A stretch of DNA of 64,000 nucleotides from Strongylocentrotus purpuratus (GCF_000002235.5 NW_022145612.1:15616809-15680808), one strand, 5' to 3'; shown: positions 33,901 to 45,684, numbered from the stretch's first letter. Program-made: numbers and translations. Notes: a model not told the origin generated them from the letters alone.

Positions 33901-36900
33901 TATTAATAACAAAATCTTGAACATAAATTCATAACAGCAATAAACAATAGGTAAGAACATGTATAAACATATATACAAAGTCAACAGATGTGTTATTGAA
34001 TTCTTCATATTATCTTAGCTAGCAGCATACATAAGAACCAACACAATTTGATAGAGAACACATTCGAGAAAATGAATTGAATTTCCCTCAGTAATTGTAT
34101 GATATTTGATGTTTCAAAGTAGAAACCTTTTTTTTGGAATGATGAAATCGACAAAGCTCTATTATTTTCATATGCAATACAGGTAATCGCAGGATAGCAT
34201 GGATAAGTTTGCAATATACAGTAAAACCTGCTTTAGTGACCACCTGTCTACAAAGACCACATTTTTCCCCCCTTGACCATTGAAACATGTACTAAAGGAA
34301 CCTGTCTAGAAAGACCACTTTTTGTGTTTCCCTTTGGCTGTCGCCATAGACAGGTTCGACTGTAAAACAGTTAAAAAAATAAATAAATTGAGCAGTAATT
34401 ATATACTGTCTATCTGTACTGTTTTCATTTGCTATTTAGAGTACAGACAATGAAGAAGAGGCAGAGGCTAGTGTGAACTGTGTAACCTGTGGACATTCCA
34501 TTAATCCCACCAAGGCTCTCATGCATATGAGCAAGTGCTTCAGAAAGGTAAGTCAGTCCACTTTCTTGATCTATCTATCTATCTATGTCCCATAGCTTGG
34601 AAGCCGTTGGGGTGACAAAGGTTCTCCATAACCATTTGTCTTCAGTCTTCAGCTGTTTTAGCTGACTGCTTAGATTACATTCCTGTCCACTGTTTAATGT
34701 TATCAGTCCATTTCCAAGTTGGTCTTCCCATCTTTCTTCTCCTATTAGGTGGTGTTTGCCAAGCTAACCTTCCATCTGGTTTTGAAATAGATCCATGTCA
34801 TGGTCGAAGAAGACTTACTATCTGTAGGAAAGATATTTTAATATCTTATTTAAAAATTAAAAGGGAAGATTACTTCTACAATTAGCGACACAGTAAAATC
34901 TTAATTATGGAAGTCCCCACCCTTATCTCCTTATGAAATTTGGGAATTTCACTCATTTATAATCGTACTTTTATGCATATCTGGAGAGTATTGTAGTATG
35001 ACAATGTATATTATTCTTGCTCCTTTTTAAATGACTATTTCAGTATGAAAGCCAGACATCCTATGGATCTGCATACCAAACAAGAATTGTTGGGTAAGTT
35101 ATTACTATTACTATTTATTTGGCAAAGACAAAAGCAAGAAACAGTGTATACAAAACAACAGTAAGTTTTGAAGTGAGTCATATAGATGCTTAGAAAAGAT
35201 AAAGAATAAATATAAAACTGAGGGTCTTCTTTTCCAATCCATGTGACTTTACATAAAGAAATGCACAGAAAAGCAAGATACAACAAATATTTAATTGCAG
35301 GTACTGTATATTAACTTAGATAAAAAGTTGTCTCTTTCTGTATTATAAAATAAAAATAGACAGACCCACGATTTGTGGCACTGTACAAATTAGGGTTTTA
35401 ACGTCGGTAGCATGGTGCAATTCAATTTCTTGAATGATGATTCAATATTTCAAATTTCTAAGGATAGTGGCAGTAATTAACATGAAATAATGTGTAAATG
35501 TGAAGTCTGCTAGCATGACAGCTACTTATCTTCACAATTCTTTGAAATCTTACGGTGTCATAGGTAGTGCTTAGCAAATTGTTGTTATTCTTTAAATAGT
35601 ATTTCCATGGCAATACTTGCATCTATTTAATTGAAAACCTTGATGTTCACAAAAAATGTTGCAATAAGATATCTTACTATTGCAGACATCTTTGGAAAAG
35701 GCTTGAATATTTAATATCATCTTGTATTGTGTGTGAACAGGTTTGCAGTGACTAAATTCAACTACTTTCATGAAGATTATTTTGTTGTTTTATTTGACAG
35801 GGAGTCCATGTTCTGTGATTATTACAATGCACAGCAGGACACCTATTGTAAGAGGCTGAAAGTATTATGTCCTGAACACACCAAAGAACCAAAGGTAAGA
35901 TTTCACCAACTTTTATTATCCCCTCGCCGACGAAGTCGGAGGGGATATAGTTTAAATGTTCGTAACAAATCTGGTTTCCGTTTGATAACTTTAGTAGTGT
36001 TCAACAGATTTAAATGAAATTTTGATATGAAGGTACATGTTCCATTTTCTTCTTCTGTGTACTGTATAAGGAGACGTGCCAAATACATTTAACATATTGA
36101 TATCATTAGTAGGCAAAGTTGATAAAGGTATGAAATTTTCATTTTATATTCTCATTAAGGACTTAAATAATTCTTTACAAGATCGGTAGTTGAGTTCTAC
36201 ATGTTCTCACCCCCTCATTACATTTTTATGCCTCCGCCACCGAAGGTGGTGCCGGAGGCATCATGTTTTCGGGTTGTCCGTCCGTACGTCCGTCCGTCCG
36301 TACGTCCGTACGTCCGTCCCGTTTGACCGTTATCACAATATCTCAAGAACCATTTAAGATTTAAACTTAAGACTCGGGAATAGTATTTATCACCATAGGA
36401 AGACGATCTGATTAGATTTTGGAGTACGTAGGTCAAAGGTCACAGGTCACAGAGGTCAACTTATGAAATTCCTTGTATTGAGTTTGTTAGCGCGATATCT
36501 CAAGAACCATTTGAGATTTAAACTTCAAACTTAAGGATAGTATGTATCACCATAGGAAGACGATCTGATTAGATTTTGGAGCACGTATGTCAAAGGTCAA
36601 GGGTCACAGAGGTCAACTTATGAAATTCCATACATTGAGATTGTTATCATGATATCTCAAGAACCACTGAAGATTTAAACTTCAAACTTAGTGATAGTGT
36701 GTATCACTATAGGAAAACAATCTGATTACATTTTGGAGCACGTAGGTCAAAGGTCAAGGGTCATAGAGGTCAACTTATGAAATTCCATACATTGAGATTG
36801 TTATCATGATATCTCAAGAACCACTGGAGATGTAAAAACTTCAAACTTAAGGATAGTATGTATCACCATAGGAAGACGATCTGATTAGATTTTGGAGCAC

Positions 36901-38312
36901 GTAGGTCAAAGGTCAAGGGTCACAGAGGTCAACTTATGAAATTCCATACATTGAGATTGTTATCATAATATCTCAAGAACCACTGGAGATTTAAACTTCA
37001 AACTTAATGATAGTGTGTATCACCATAGGAAGACAATCTGATTAGATTTTGGAGCACGTAGGTCAAAGGTCAAGGGTCACAGAGGTCAACTTATGAAATT
37101 CCATACATTGAGATCGTTATCGCGATATCTCAAGAACCACTGGAGAATTTTCACTTCAAACTTAATGATAGTATGTATCACCATATCATAATATCTCAAG
37201 AACCACTGGAGATTTAAACTTCAAACTTAATGATAGTGTGTATCACCATAGGAAGACAATCTGATTAGATTTTGGAGCACGTAGGTCAAAGGTCAAGGGT
37301 CACAGAGGTCAACTTATGAAATTCCATACATTGAGATTGTTATCATGATATCTCAAGAACCACTGGAGATTTAAACTCCAAACTTGTTTAAATTGCTCTA
37401 TGGCGGAGGCATCATTTTCGACTGCGCGCAGTCAAAATTCCATCTAGTTTATAATTAATTAATTAACATCTTAGAAAAAAATTTGTTTGGTTTTTCAATA
37501 GGTCAGTGAAAAAGAAGTGTGTGGCTGCCCTTTAGTGGCTAATGTATTTAAGGAAACGGGTGAATTCTGCCATCTACCCAAGCGAAAGTGTAATAAGCAT
37601 CATAATTGGGAAAAGCTGAGAAGAGCAGAGATTGATCTAGAGAGAGTCAGATGGGTGAGTTTTTTCTTTTCTTTTCTTTTGTTAGGTACCATGGAACTTG
37701 TATGTGATAAAGCTGATACTAGTAGAATACCTTTATGAGAAATCTGTGATAATTCATGAATTTCTGATGGAATCCATTATAGAGAATGTCATGAAGTTGG
37801 GATCCAAGGGAAAAAGTGCAAAAGAAATAAAGAGTCTTTTTATGAAATAAGAAGAGTCTGACAAATATTAGGCTTGGCAAAAATGCCTCTTGTGTCACGA
37901 CTCAAAAGGAAGGGATAATTTCCTACCACTTAATAAGGCCTGAAAGTTCCTCCACTGATTGTTGCTAAAGTATAGTTTGGTCATATATATACGCATATCA
38001 TTTTAGATTTTCAGTTTGTACATATCTACCGCTTCAATATTACAAATGTCCATAATTTTGACTTGCTGACAGATATCAGCTGTGAAATTGCAAGTTCTTG
38101 AAAATTTCTGTTCGCATGAAAGTAAATCTGTTAATGTTGTTATTCATTCACAGTGGTTGAGACTTGATGACCTGCTGGAGCAAGAGAGAAATGTGAAGAC
38201 AGCTATGACAAACCGTGCTGGCGTGCTAGGCTTGATGCTTCACCAGACCATTGATCATAGTCTCATGAGACAGGTCCCTTCACATCAACAAGCAGATGCT
38301 GCAGTCAAGTAG
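24990..38312 (+). CDS. CXXC1: CXXC1 / CFP1, CpG-binding subunit of the SET1 (COMPASS) complex
   Basis: Fifteen exons: 24990-25022, 25794-26047, 26419-26519, 27045-27349, 28420-28494, 28825-28899, 29867-29962, 30724-30957, 32791-32975, 33551-33758, 34440-34547, 35044-35093, 35801-35894, 37502-37654, 38154-38312. All joins keep frame and give 709 residues (human about 656). Domains: PHD finger 83-128 (YCLC, CDHCEEWYH, CPPC); Lys-rich linker 131-231; CXXC finger 232-281 (RRCGECEACKRNDDCGQCDF then KKFGGPNKIRQKC); Lys/Glu-rich coiled segment about 330-410; C-terminal CpG-binding-protein domain with CCGPGC, SKYCSEECG, NCVTCGH, TYCKRLKVLCPEH, CGCPL, LPKRKCNKHH, LDDLLEQERNVKTAMTNRAG. The family binds unmethylated CpG through CXXC and H3K4me3 through PHD, and guides SET1 methylation of H3K4 at CpG-rich promoters. 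Exon 7 uses a weak GTATTC donor. Start: the first ATG in the short first exon; a second ATG lies 6 codons later. Confidence 0.93.
27433..28120. mobile_element. 688 bp non-autonomous relative of the 8.3 kb element, in CXXC1 intron 4
   Basis: Both ends read CGTCGCCGTTTTCACGAACC then GGCACA, a perfect 26 bp inverted repeat, flanked by ATAT at 27429-27432 and 28121-28124 (4 bp duplication). Inside are seven copies of TTTTCACGAACCGGCAC in total: + at 27441, 27711, 27804, 27865; - at 27664, 27905, 28096. The ends and the CACGAACCG motif match the 7315-15642 element, with GGCAC in place of TCC. No long frame is present. Confidence 0.85.
28637..28731 (+). repeat. Fragment matching the 5' flank of the Merlin-like frame
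   Basis: The segment TATCTTGGTATGGAGAATTA through ATGTGTGGTTCTCTTCCATT and GGCCCAACATT matches window positions 4-90 at most sites. It lies in CXXC1 intron 5 and stops where the coding frame would continue, so it is a solo end or deletion derivative. Confidence 0.75.
28969..29145. repeat. 177 bp imperfect hairpin (foldback MITE) in CXXC1 intron 6
   Basis: Arms pair over CAAATATGGACTGCTC, GGAAATTATCA, TGGTGTTCATACC and TATCACCCC, with a small loop around CTGAGGCGAAGCGAG. The following DNA (29146-29580) contains a direct repeat (TTAATTATGGTAATTTATGC at about 29181 and 29346) and starts and ends with GCTCATCC / GGATGAGC. Confidence 0.75.
31010..31970. mobile_element. hAT-like element with a nested TTAA MITE, CXXC1 intron 8
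   Basis: It begins CAGAGATGCCAAC and ends GTTGGCATCTCTG. Flanks share ATATGT, but an exact 8 bp duplication is not clear. A complete TTAA MITE (31340-31871) sits inside it and must have inserted later. No transposase is encoded. Confidence 0.6.
31340..31871 (+). mobile_element. Complete 532 bp TTAA MITE
   Basis: Ends AGACACTATGTCCC and its near reverse complement GGGACATAGTACCT are each flanked by TTAA (31336-31339 and 31872-31875). This is the reference copy for the family; others lie at 2397, 16400, and 48643/54068 (split). Confidence 0.8.
33100..33400 (+). repeat. CT-rich tract in CXXC1 intron 9
   Basis: About 300 bp of TCTCT/TTTCT DNA just upstream of the decayed exon copy. Open frames here are compositional only. 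Confidence 0.8.
33402..33492 (+). pseudogene. Decayed duplicate of CXXC1 exon 10 start
   Basis: After CTTCAG the bases ATCTTTGAGCTC, then CAATGGCAGCAGAGCCCCTG and GCTGAGGAGAACAACAAGAA match the start of exon 10 (33551 on), including its pyrimidine tract and AG. The copy has TAG where exon 10 has CAG and TGA where it has TGT, and it loses similarity after about 85 bp. It cannot be used as an exon without ending the protein. Confidence 0.9.
34200..34365. repeat. MITE-like inverted repeat in CXXC1 intron 10
   Basis: It starts ACAGTAAAACCTGC and ends CAGGTTCGACTGTAAAAC, with internal GACCAC words repeated (GTGACCACCTGTCTACAAAG, CCTGTCTAGAAAGACCAC). No coding content. Confidence 0.55.
34580..34745 (-). 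pseudogene. LINE reverse-transcriptase C-terminal fragment
   Basis: On the minus strand the frame reads RKMGRPTWKWTDNIKQWTG, then stops and WRTF-like remnants, the usual tail of LINE/RT proteins (GRPxxRWxDxI). It has in-frame stops and is a short relic in CXXC1 intron 11. Confidence 0.6.
36228..37412. mobile_element. 1.2 kb inverted-ended element with eight tandem units, CXXC1 intron 13
   Basis: It begins ATGCCTCCGCCACC and ends TGGCGGAGGCAT. After a (CCGTCCGTACGT)n stretch, units of about 157 bp recur, each with ATATCTCAAGAACCA, TTTGGAGCACGTAGG and TCACAGAGGTCAACTTATG; unit starts are near 36342, 36495, 36652, 36812, 36969, 37126, 37193 and 37351, so one unit is cut to 67 bp. A related CTCGCCGACG...CGGAGGGG hairpin is at 35922-35945. 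Confidence 0.85.
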
Positions 38313-38935
38313 GAAATATACAAGACAAGGACAATTTTATTTAAAGAATCAGTTGAAAATTTCAATTTAAATGAGATCAGACCATGCGAGTTGGCCTCTT
38401 CACATCAGTGTGCAGATGCAGCTCTCAAGAAGGAATTGTCCAAGACAAAGACTATCATCCATTGGATTGACAGTGAACAGCATCACATGAGCATTTCAGA
38501 GCTGACAATATCAGTCAGGTGACTTCACATCAACATGAAATTGCAGCTGTCCCGAAGGAATTGTCCAAGACAAGATCTTTGTTGTGGTAGATCAGTTGAC
38601 TGAATCAGATTAGCATTTGAGAGCCAACCAGGACAGGTGATTCCTTTCACATCGACAAGTAGATACCACTGTCAAGTAAGAACTGTCCTATAAAAAGGTT
38701 TACTGTGAAGTTTGAGTTCACAACCTCAAAGAGATGTTAGAGAGCTGATGAGCAGGACATACAGGCCCATCTACATCAAAAAGGAGATGCACCTTTCAAG
38801 TAGGAATTGCTGAGGACAAAGATTTTCATCTAGTTTGTCAGTTGACATTTGATTAGTGTGAAAACTTAACAGAAGAGTCGGGTTCCTTCCCATCAATGTG
38901 CAGATGCAGTTTTCTAGAAGGAGACTGTTGGCAAC
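38313..38935 (+). repeat. Tandem copies of the CXXC1 last-exon end in the 3' UTR
   Basis: The coding tail CCTTCACATCAACAAGCAGA through GTCAAGTAGGAA and ACAAGACAAGGAC is repeated in degenerate form at about 38396, 38520, 38644, 38764 and 38882, a period near 120 bp. Copies have no shared open frame. The true stop is TAG at 38310-38312, within the first unit. Confidence 0.75.
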
Positions 38936-40580
38936 CTCATGTACAGCTACCCATTCATGAGTTACATTTATTAGTAGACGATGGCATATATCTTCATACC
39001 TTATTATTCATCATGGTATGTACATAACAGTCTCACTGAGATATATTTCCATCAGCGTATGTATTTTGCAACTGAAATAAAAGATGGAATCTAAAGTATG
39101 TTTTCTCTGTATTGATGGTAACTTAAGTAATTTCGAGTTTTAACCCCTTTTGTGCTGCTAGGTTTACAATCAAATTTCAGAAATGAACTTTCACTGGGCG
39201 CCTCAAAACTTTTGTTCTTTGTTTAATGTGGCTTAACTGGATCATGTTTTCTATGTGAACATACCTGTTTATGTTTCAGGCAGAAAGAAATGGCTGATTG
39301 GGTCGAAACGTATAGGAAAACATAATTATTCTTGGAATGGGTTTGCTGTGCACAGCAAACATGGGGATAAATGTGATGGAAGTGATAGGAATTGCCAAAT
39401 CTATTAGAAACAGGTTTTCTCATGAAAGGACATGCTTGTGTTTATAATGGCTTCAAATACATTTGTATGAAAGTTGTAAATTATTCTTTTTGTGAAGAAT
39501 AAGTAGTTGTGACTTTTATAGTTTTACAATGTGATGTAAATATATGTGCAGACCAGTCAATATTCAACATAAAGTGACGTAAAATTCATTTGCCATTTGG
39601 TACAAGATCCAATGTTGACTAAAGGGAAATGTTAATGACATGGCACTGATTATTTTTGCTGAAAATTATAGAGACTGGAAAATATATACGGTATTAAACC
39701 AGTTTGATTGTTGTTTTATCCAAACAAATCTGCAAGATTTTTTACTTTTCTTAAGAACTGTGCAGGGATATGATTACCAGTAGTTCACTTCTCTGACTGA
39801 GCAGAGGTGCCAATGCAACATTTACTAAAACATTAATTGCATATGCCCCTAGACATGAAACATTTTGAAATATAACAATTACCATTTGACATACCAAGCA
39901 TATGCAAAGATGAATCAATTTGTGTAGGAGTCTATAATTTGATGACCCGGCTTTCCTTTCAAGCATTATTGCGATTTGATCCCTCCTGCATTTGCATATC
40001 CTTATATTTGAGTAGATTTTCAGTTTTGGCAATACATACGTAAGCCAATTGACATGACCTACCCGCTTCTCGTAGATTGTATCTGGTGTTTCTGGATTTG
40101 TTTGTTATTTTGTCATTCAGTTCATTTGATCTCCATTGAACTAGTCATGACATGTGACACGTTTTAGCATTTACCATCAATGATATAGATCAGACATTGT
40201 TCCTAACATTCAGTTCCAATTTTATCAAGATATACAACTGCTGTACCGGACTGCCAGTAATTCACAAAGCTGTGTTAAAGAACCTTCTGTTGGGAAATGC
40301 ATGTACTTGTTGCCTTTATATCTTTATAAGCATTTATGATAGCTGACTTCATCTGTTTGCATGTTGTTACTGAAATGGGCTGTTAAGTGAGACAATTTGT
40401 TATTGTGGAATTTGTTACCAGGACATATTATAAGAGCGATGTAAATATGGCTGTTCGATATCAGTTTCATGCTGTGTATTCTTTAATAAAGTCCATTAAT
40501 CCACATTGCTCTGTCTGTCCTCATACACTATTTGTAAAGTCAGCCAGTGCAGACATGAGGTACCATAAATAAAGATTTCT
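38936..40580 (+). other. CXXC1 3' flank with candidate poly(A) signals
   Basis: AATAAA words occur near 39075, 40487 and 40568, the last followed by a T-rich stretch. Which one ends the CXXC1 transcript cannot be decided from sequence. No other gene is seen. Confidence 0.4.
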
Positions 40581-41440
40581 TTATTAAACAAAATAAGTTA
40601 AGATGATGAAGAAGCTCTTTCCTGCAAATACAAATGTTTTTCAGCTATGATTCTGATTTTTAGGGACGAGTATATTAACACATACAAACATCCTCTCACA
40701 CGCACACACACACATTCATACATATTAAACAGAAAGAGAGAGAACGTGGGAGAGGATTTTCTAAAAAAAGGGCATATCTTTCCTTATATCTAGGCAGTGA
40801 AGGGACAAAAGAACCTCGCAAAACAGAATTGTTTTTCAAATCTAACAACACATGAACAGCTAACAGCTTTTGCAGGAGAACTTGTCACCCCGTTTAATTG
40901 ACTCACCTTTACTGCAAAATCAACTTGAAAGAGCAAATTTATGCCCATCCCTCTTAAAAAATTCCTAGATCCGGAAAAAACAATTTTTAGTGGAATAAAC
41001 CGGTACTTAATTTCATTCCCACTTAAAATTAAAACATTTTATGACCACCAACACCCCTAATTATTTTGCAAGAGAACATTGATCCATACAACATTATCAA
41101 GGCAGATTCAGGATTCACACAATCATGAATTTAGGGGCATTTCTGCCAGAAATTTTTCGCAAATTTTCTACATCAGAAGCGCAATTCAATTGATTTATTT
41201 TACATTGTCAACAACTTAAATGGTAGTCCCTATATATCGCGCACTGCAAAATGCTCAAGGGGTTACAATTTTACAGTAGGCGCCTATACTTGTACACTTT
41301 TTTTTTATATCCCCATTTAGGGTGTATGGGGGAAAAACTCACACAAAGTCCTCATTTAGGGTGAATTTTCATTGGCTTCATAAGAAATCCTCGTTTAGGG
41401 GGCGTCTGGAAAAACCCTATGGGAAAACCTCTGGTACATT
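40581..41440. other. AT-rich DNA ending in a repeated upstream block
   Basis: At 41376-41432 TCCTCGTTTAGGGGGCGTCT and GGGAAAACCTCTGG precede the first THAP exon, and the same block recurs at 42166-42214. Otherwise no gene is seen. Confidence 0.45.
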
Positions 41441-41605
41441 TTCTACGTGAATGAGCGAGACCCCCCGGGGAATTTCCCTTCAAAACTTCCGGGTTGTGAC
41501 GTATCGCATGGTCCGAGAACTAATGTGTATAGCGCGCGGCGATATACGCCTAGAAAACTAGAAGCGCGTGTTATATGCAATACACGTCAAACATGCCGGG
41601 CAAAC

Positions 41606-41950
41606 ATGGTGTACTGCCAAGTGTCTGGTTGTAATAATTGTTCCTCGAAAACCAAGGGTAAATCGTTTCACCGGTTTCCAAACCCACACAATCGCACTGA
41701 AATATTCAAGCTATGGATAGCAGCGATGAAGATGAAGAAATTTCTGGACAAAAAGTACGACAGGAAGAACGATGTGATCTGCAGTGATCATTTTACCGAG
41801 TCAGATTATCGAGTTGACATGAGAGCGAAATTGATGGGAGGAAGAGCTCAATGGCTACTGAAAGAGGATGCAGTTCCGTCGATTTTTGCCAAAAGACCGA
41901 TTCCGAAATCCCGTCAGTCAACAGAAATGACTAAGGTTGAGGCAAAAGAG
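41606..41950 (+). CDS. THAP-domain first exon, copy 1
   Basis: From ATG 41606 the exon encodes a full THAP zinc finger: C-x4-C at the start (MVYCQVSGCNN), FHRFP, the conserved Trp (LWIAAM), C-x2-H (VICSDHF) and the closing motif (AVPSIF). THAP domains bind DNA through this C2CH finger and a loop; they occur in host regulators and in P-type transposases. A GTAAAT donor follows at 41951; translation past it stops after a few codons. An upstream in-frame ATG (41447) would add 53 low-complexity residues, but the THAP finger normally starts the protein. No downstream exon could be recognised, so the remainder may be lost. Confidence 0.75.
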
Positions 41951-42650
41951 GTAAATTGCGGTGGTGATTAAATGCTGGAATCGTTGTTTTCATCGCGCTT
42001 AAGTGCTCCCGCGATAGCGCCGCGCTCTGGACAGCGCGCGCAGCGTGAGTGTATTGTGTACAGGTTGATGCTATTACTTCTCACTGACCTAGATCTATGG
42101 TCAGTGCATATATTGAAATACATTTTTACATCAGAATTTTTACATCATCATTGGCTTCGGGCGAAATCCTCGTTTAGGGGGCGTCTGGAAAACCCTTTGG
42201 GAAAACCTCTGGTTACGCATGCTTCTAAGCTACATGTACGTAGGCCAATAGACTCAACGTCAAACCACACATCGGTGTATTACTATCCTGGCTGTGTATT
42301 AAAAGCTGTGCGATTGTTTCTCAACATTTCAAACGCCACTGTACAAAACTTAACTGATTTCACTAAAAATCGGTACTTTAGTGTCGATTGATGACACCTA
42401 AATAGCAGTAAAATACAATTTTTTCAACTTTCCGATGTTAGGAGAATAGGAGGAATAATTTAAAAATTCAAATTGTGAGTCCACTGTCAAACTTGCCGAT
42501 CAGCCGCATCGGCATGATTGCCTGCATCTGTGTGTTACGAGTGTGTTGACTATTCATGTATTTAAATGCTGCCTATTAACACGTAGTGCAGTGCTAGATG
42601 CCAATACGCATTAGCATCGACTCTCTATGCTTTGCTGGAGTGCGTCAAAC

Positions 42651-42986
42651 ATGGTGTCCTGCCAAGTGTCTGATTGTAATAATAATTCTTCGAAAACCAA
42701 GGGGAAATCGTTTCATCAGTTTCCAAACCCTTACAATCAAACTGAAATATTCAAGAAATGGATAGCAGCGATGCCGATGAAGAAATTTATGGACGAAAAG
42801 CATGACATGAAAAACGATGTGATCTGCAGTGATCACTTTACCGTGTCAGATTATGATTATCGAGTTGACATGACCCTGATGAGGCGGCTGAAAGAGAATG
42901 CTGTTCCGTCGATCTTTGCCATGAGACGGATTCACAAATCCCGTCAGTCAACAGAAATGAGTATAGTTACGATTGACGCAAAACAG
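42651..42986 (+). CDS. THAP-domain first exon, copy 2
   Basis: It starts MVSCQVSDCNNN and keeps FHQFPNP, KKWIAAM, VICSDHF and AVPSIF, so all four zinc ligands are present. It shares most residues with copy 1, differing by a short internal change (SDYDYRVDM). A GTATGT donor at 42987 ends the exon. Its 5' flank (TCTATGCTTTGCTGGAGTGC) recurs before copy 4. Confidence 0.75.
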
Positions 42987-43552
42987 GTATGTCACTTATT
43001 ATATTGTAATTGAATGTCCCATTTGTGTGCAATATTGTTTGTTACAAATTGCGGAGGTATTAAATGAATCGTTGTTTTCATCGCGCGTCCACGTCCGCGC
43101 TCGAGCTCGCTAGCGCTATACGCTCTGTACAGACGACACAGCGTGAGATGCTAGTTTACATACAGCAAGGAGCTGTACTGTGTAGGCTTGGCCTACGTTT
43201 AGAATGTGTACGTAGCTAGCTGCTAGACATTGAGTGATTTCAAGTTGGGTGTTTAAAGGGAAAGTCCACCCCAGGATTTTCTTTAGCTGACGATATACCG
43301 GTAGACCTAATAATACCATGAAGAATGATACAAGTCTCATTAAAATCCATGATCACATAACGAAGATATATCGACTTTTTGTATCGAAAATCAGCTGTCC
43401 GCCATATGCAATAGCGTTACATGGGCATGAAACGATCGCCAAAAAATAACCGATAGTATCGAAATTGTGACATATGTTGCGAGCTGCCTTCTTATTTCAC
43501 AGACATTCACTTTCGCTCGCGGTACACTGTTATCGCACTGACACGACGAATC

Positions 43553-45684
43553 ATGGTCTTTTGCCAAGCAATAGGTTGCTATAATGACTCCTCTAGGACA
43601 AAGGGTAAAAGTTTTTACTCAATACCGGACCCCGTGAAAGAACGGGAAAGGTGTGGGTCATTCCATGTCAAATCACCCGAAAAATCTGAAAATCTTAACC
43701 GACCATTTTTGATTTTGATGAAACTTAGTATACTTGTTGAGTGTGATCTCACAGCACCAAATCAAAATTTTTTAGGTCAATCGGGTGAGGGGTTTGGGAG
43801 ATACGGCCCACCAAATTTTGAGATTTTTTCAAAAATGGGGGTGGCGGGCCTACCTTTGAACCCTTGTATCTCGGGACCTAATGGGTCAATCTTCACAAAA
43901 TGTGTATTGTTTTAAAGGGTATTCAATAAGGATTCCAAATCTGCCGCCATTTTGAAGATTCGTACATGTTGGGGTACTTTGACCTCTTGACCTCAGATTT
44001 GACCTTGAAATTGACCTTGTGGATCACGTTACTTTGACAACATTTTTCATGAAATGTAATCTCTGACATGTTCACTAAAACATATTAAAGTTTCAGAGAT
44101 ATAATATTTTTTGTTTTGGAGTAATAAGGATTGAAAGTATCCATGCTCACAGATATTCACAATAAACCCTATTATACTGTATACAATACATGCAATATGC
44201 ACAGTACAACATACATCTTCCACATGCTTTTTTGTTTTAGTCATATCCATCCTAAATGTCAGCAGTACTTGAATAGAAATAAAATGACAAGTTCATATAG
44301 GCCTAAATGGTTAACAGGATGTATGGCTTTAGACCTCTGAGTCGGTTCTAGGATAATTACCCCCTGGAAAATTCACCCCCGGAAAACTACCCTCTAAGGA
44401 CAATTACCCCAGAGGTCAATTACCCCCCCCCCCTATTCGTTAAAGTGGAAGTCCAACCTGATAATAAGGTGGTTTTAATCAAAGCAGATTTATTTTTTGG
44501 GATACATTATTCTTGAGGGGTAATTTTCCCGGGGGGGGGGGGGGGGGGGGGGGTAATTGCCCTAGGGGGAAATTGTCTGGGTGTAGATTGTCCTCGGGGG
44601 GATGGGGGGGACAGATTGTCCTAGGAGGTAATTTTCTGGGGGGTAATAATCCTCTGGGTGTGATAGTCCTTGGGGGGTAATTGTCCTCGGGGGGGGGGGG
44701 GGGAAATTTCCTGAGGGTTAATTTTCCAGGGGGGTAATTATCCTAGATCCGACTCAGAGGCCTAAAGCCATACATCCTGTTAACCCTTTAGGCCTATATG
44801 AACTTGTAATTTTATTTCTATTCAAGTCCTACTGACATTTAGGATGGATATGCCTAAAACAAAAAAGCATGTGGAAGATGTTTGTTGTACTGTGCATATT
44901 GCATGTATTGTATACATAATAGGGTTTATTGTGAATATCTGTCAGCATGAATACTTTCAATCCTTATTGCTCCTAAACAAAAAATATTATATCTCTGAAA
45001 CTTTTACATGTTTTAGTTAACATGTCAGAGATTACATTTCATGAAAAATGTTGTCAAAGTTACGTGATCCACAAGGTCAATTTCAAGGTCAAATCTGAGG
45101 TCAAGAGGTCAAAGTACCCCAACATGTACGAATCTTCAAAATGGCGGCAGAATTGGAATCCTTATTGAATACCCTTTCCAACAATACAAATTTTGTGAAG
45201 ATTGACCCATTAGGTCCCGAGATACAAGGGTTCAAAGGTAGGCCCGCCACCCCCATTTTTGAAAAATTCCCAAAATTTGGTGGGCCGTATCTCCCAAACC
45301 CCTCACCCGATTGACCTAAAATTTTTGATTTGGTGCTGTGAGATCACACTCAACAAGTACACTAAGTTTCATCAAAATCAAAAATGGTCGGGTTAAAACC
45401 ATTGGGTGATTTGACATGGAATGACCCGTGTGCAAAATGGATTGCTGCGCTGAAATCGGCGAAATTCAACTTGAACAATTACCAATATAATAGAAATCAT
45501 GTCGTTTGTAGCGACCACTTTGAACCACGGTGCTTCGAGCATGATCTGAAAGCGGAGCTATGCGGTACAAGACCTCGAAAAATCCTCAAAGATGATGCTA
45601 TTCCTACCATTTTCATACATCGAGGACCGGTTAAGATGCGCACATCAAGTGAAAGAAGGATTTCTGGAAGACATACTAAACAGG
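43553..45684 (+). pseudogene. THAP-domain exon, copy 3, split by a foldback element
   Basis: The 5' part (43553-43654) encodes MVFCQAIGCYNDSS ... KSFYSIPDP. The 3' part resumes at about 45432 with CAKWIAAL, VVCSDHF, PRKILKDDAIPTIF. Between them lies an insertion at 43655-45427 flanked by GTGT on both sides. Leaving out the insertion and one GTGT restores one frame across the join, which shows the exon was intact at insertion. A donor-like AG|GTTACT follows near 45684. More diverged from copies 1 and 2 than they are from each other. Confidence 0.8.
43655..45427. mobile_element. 1.77 kb foldback element inserted in THAP exon
   Basis: It starts GGGTCATTCCATGTCAAATC and ends with the reverse complement. 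The two arms (about 43655-44400 and 44700-45427) are near-complementary over roughly 700 bp each. The centre is a G/C-run block with repeated GGGGTAATT words. GTGT flanks both sides (43651-43654, 45428-45431). It encodes no transposase. Confidence 0.85.

Noticed and set aside
36228..37412. CRISPR-like array
   Set aside because: Units of about 157 bp are repeated throughout with no unique spacers, lie in an animal intron and have inverted element ends.
43678..43915. Continuation of THAP copy 3 into a longer protein
   Set aside because: The bases after 43654 belong to the foldback element; THAP similarity resumes only beyond 45431.
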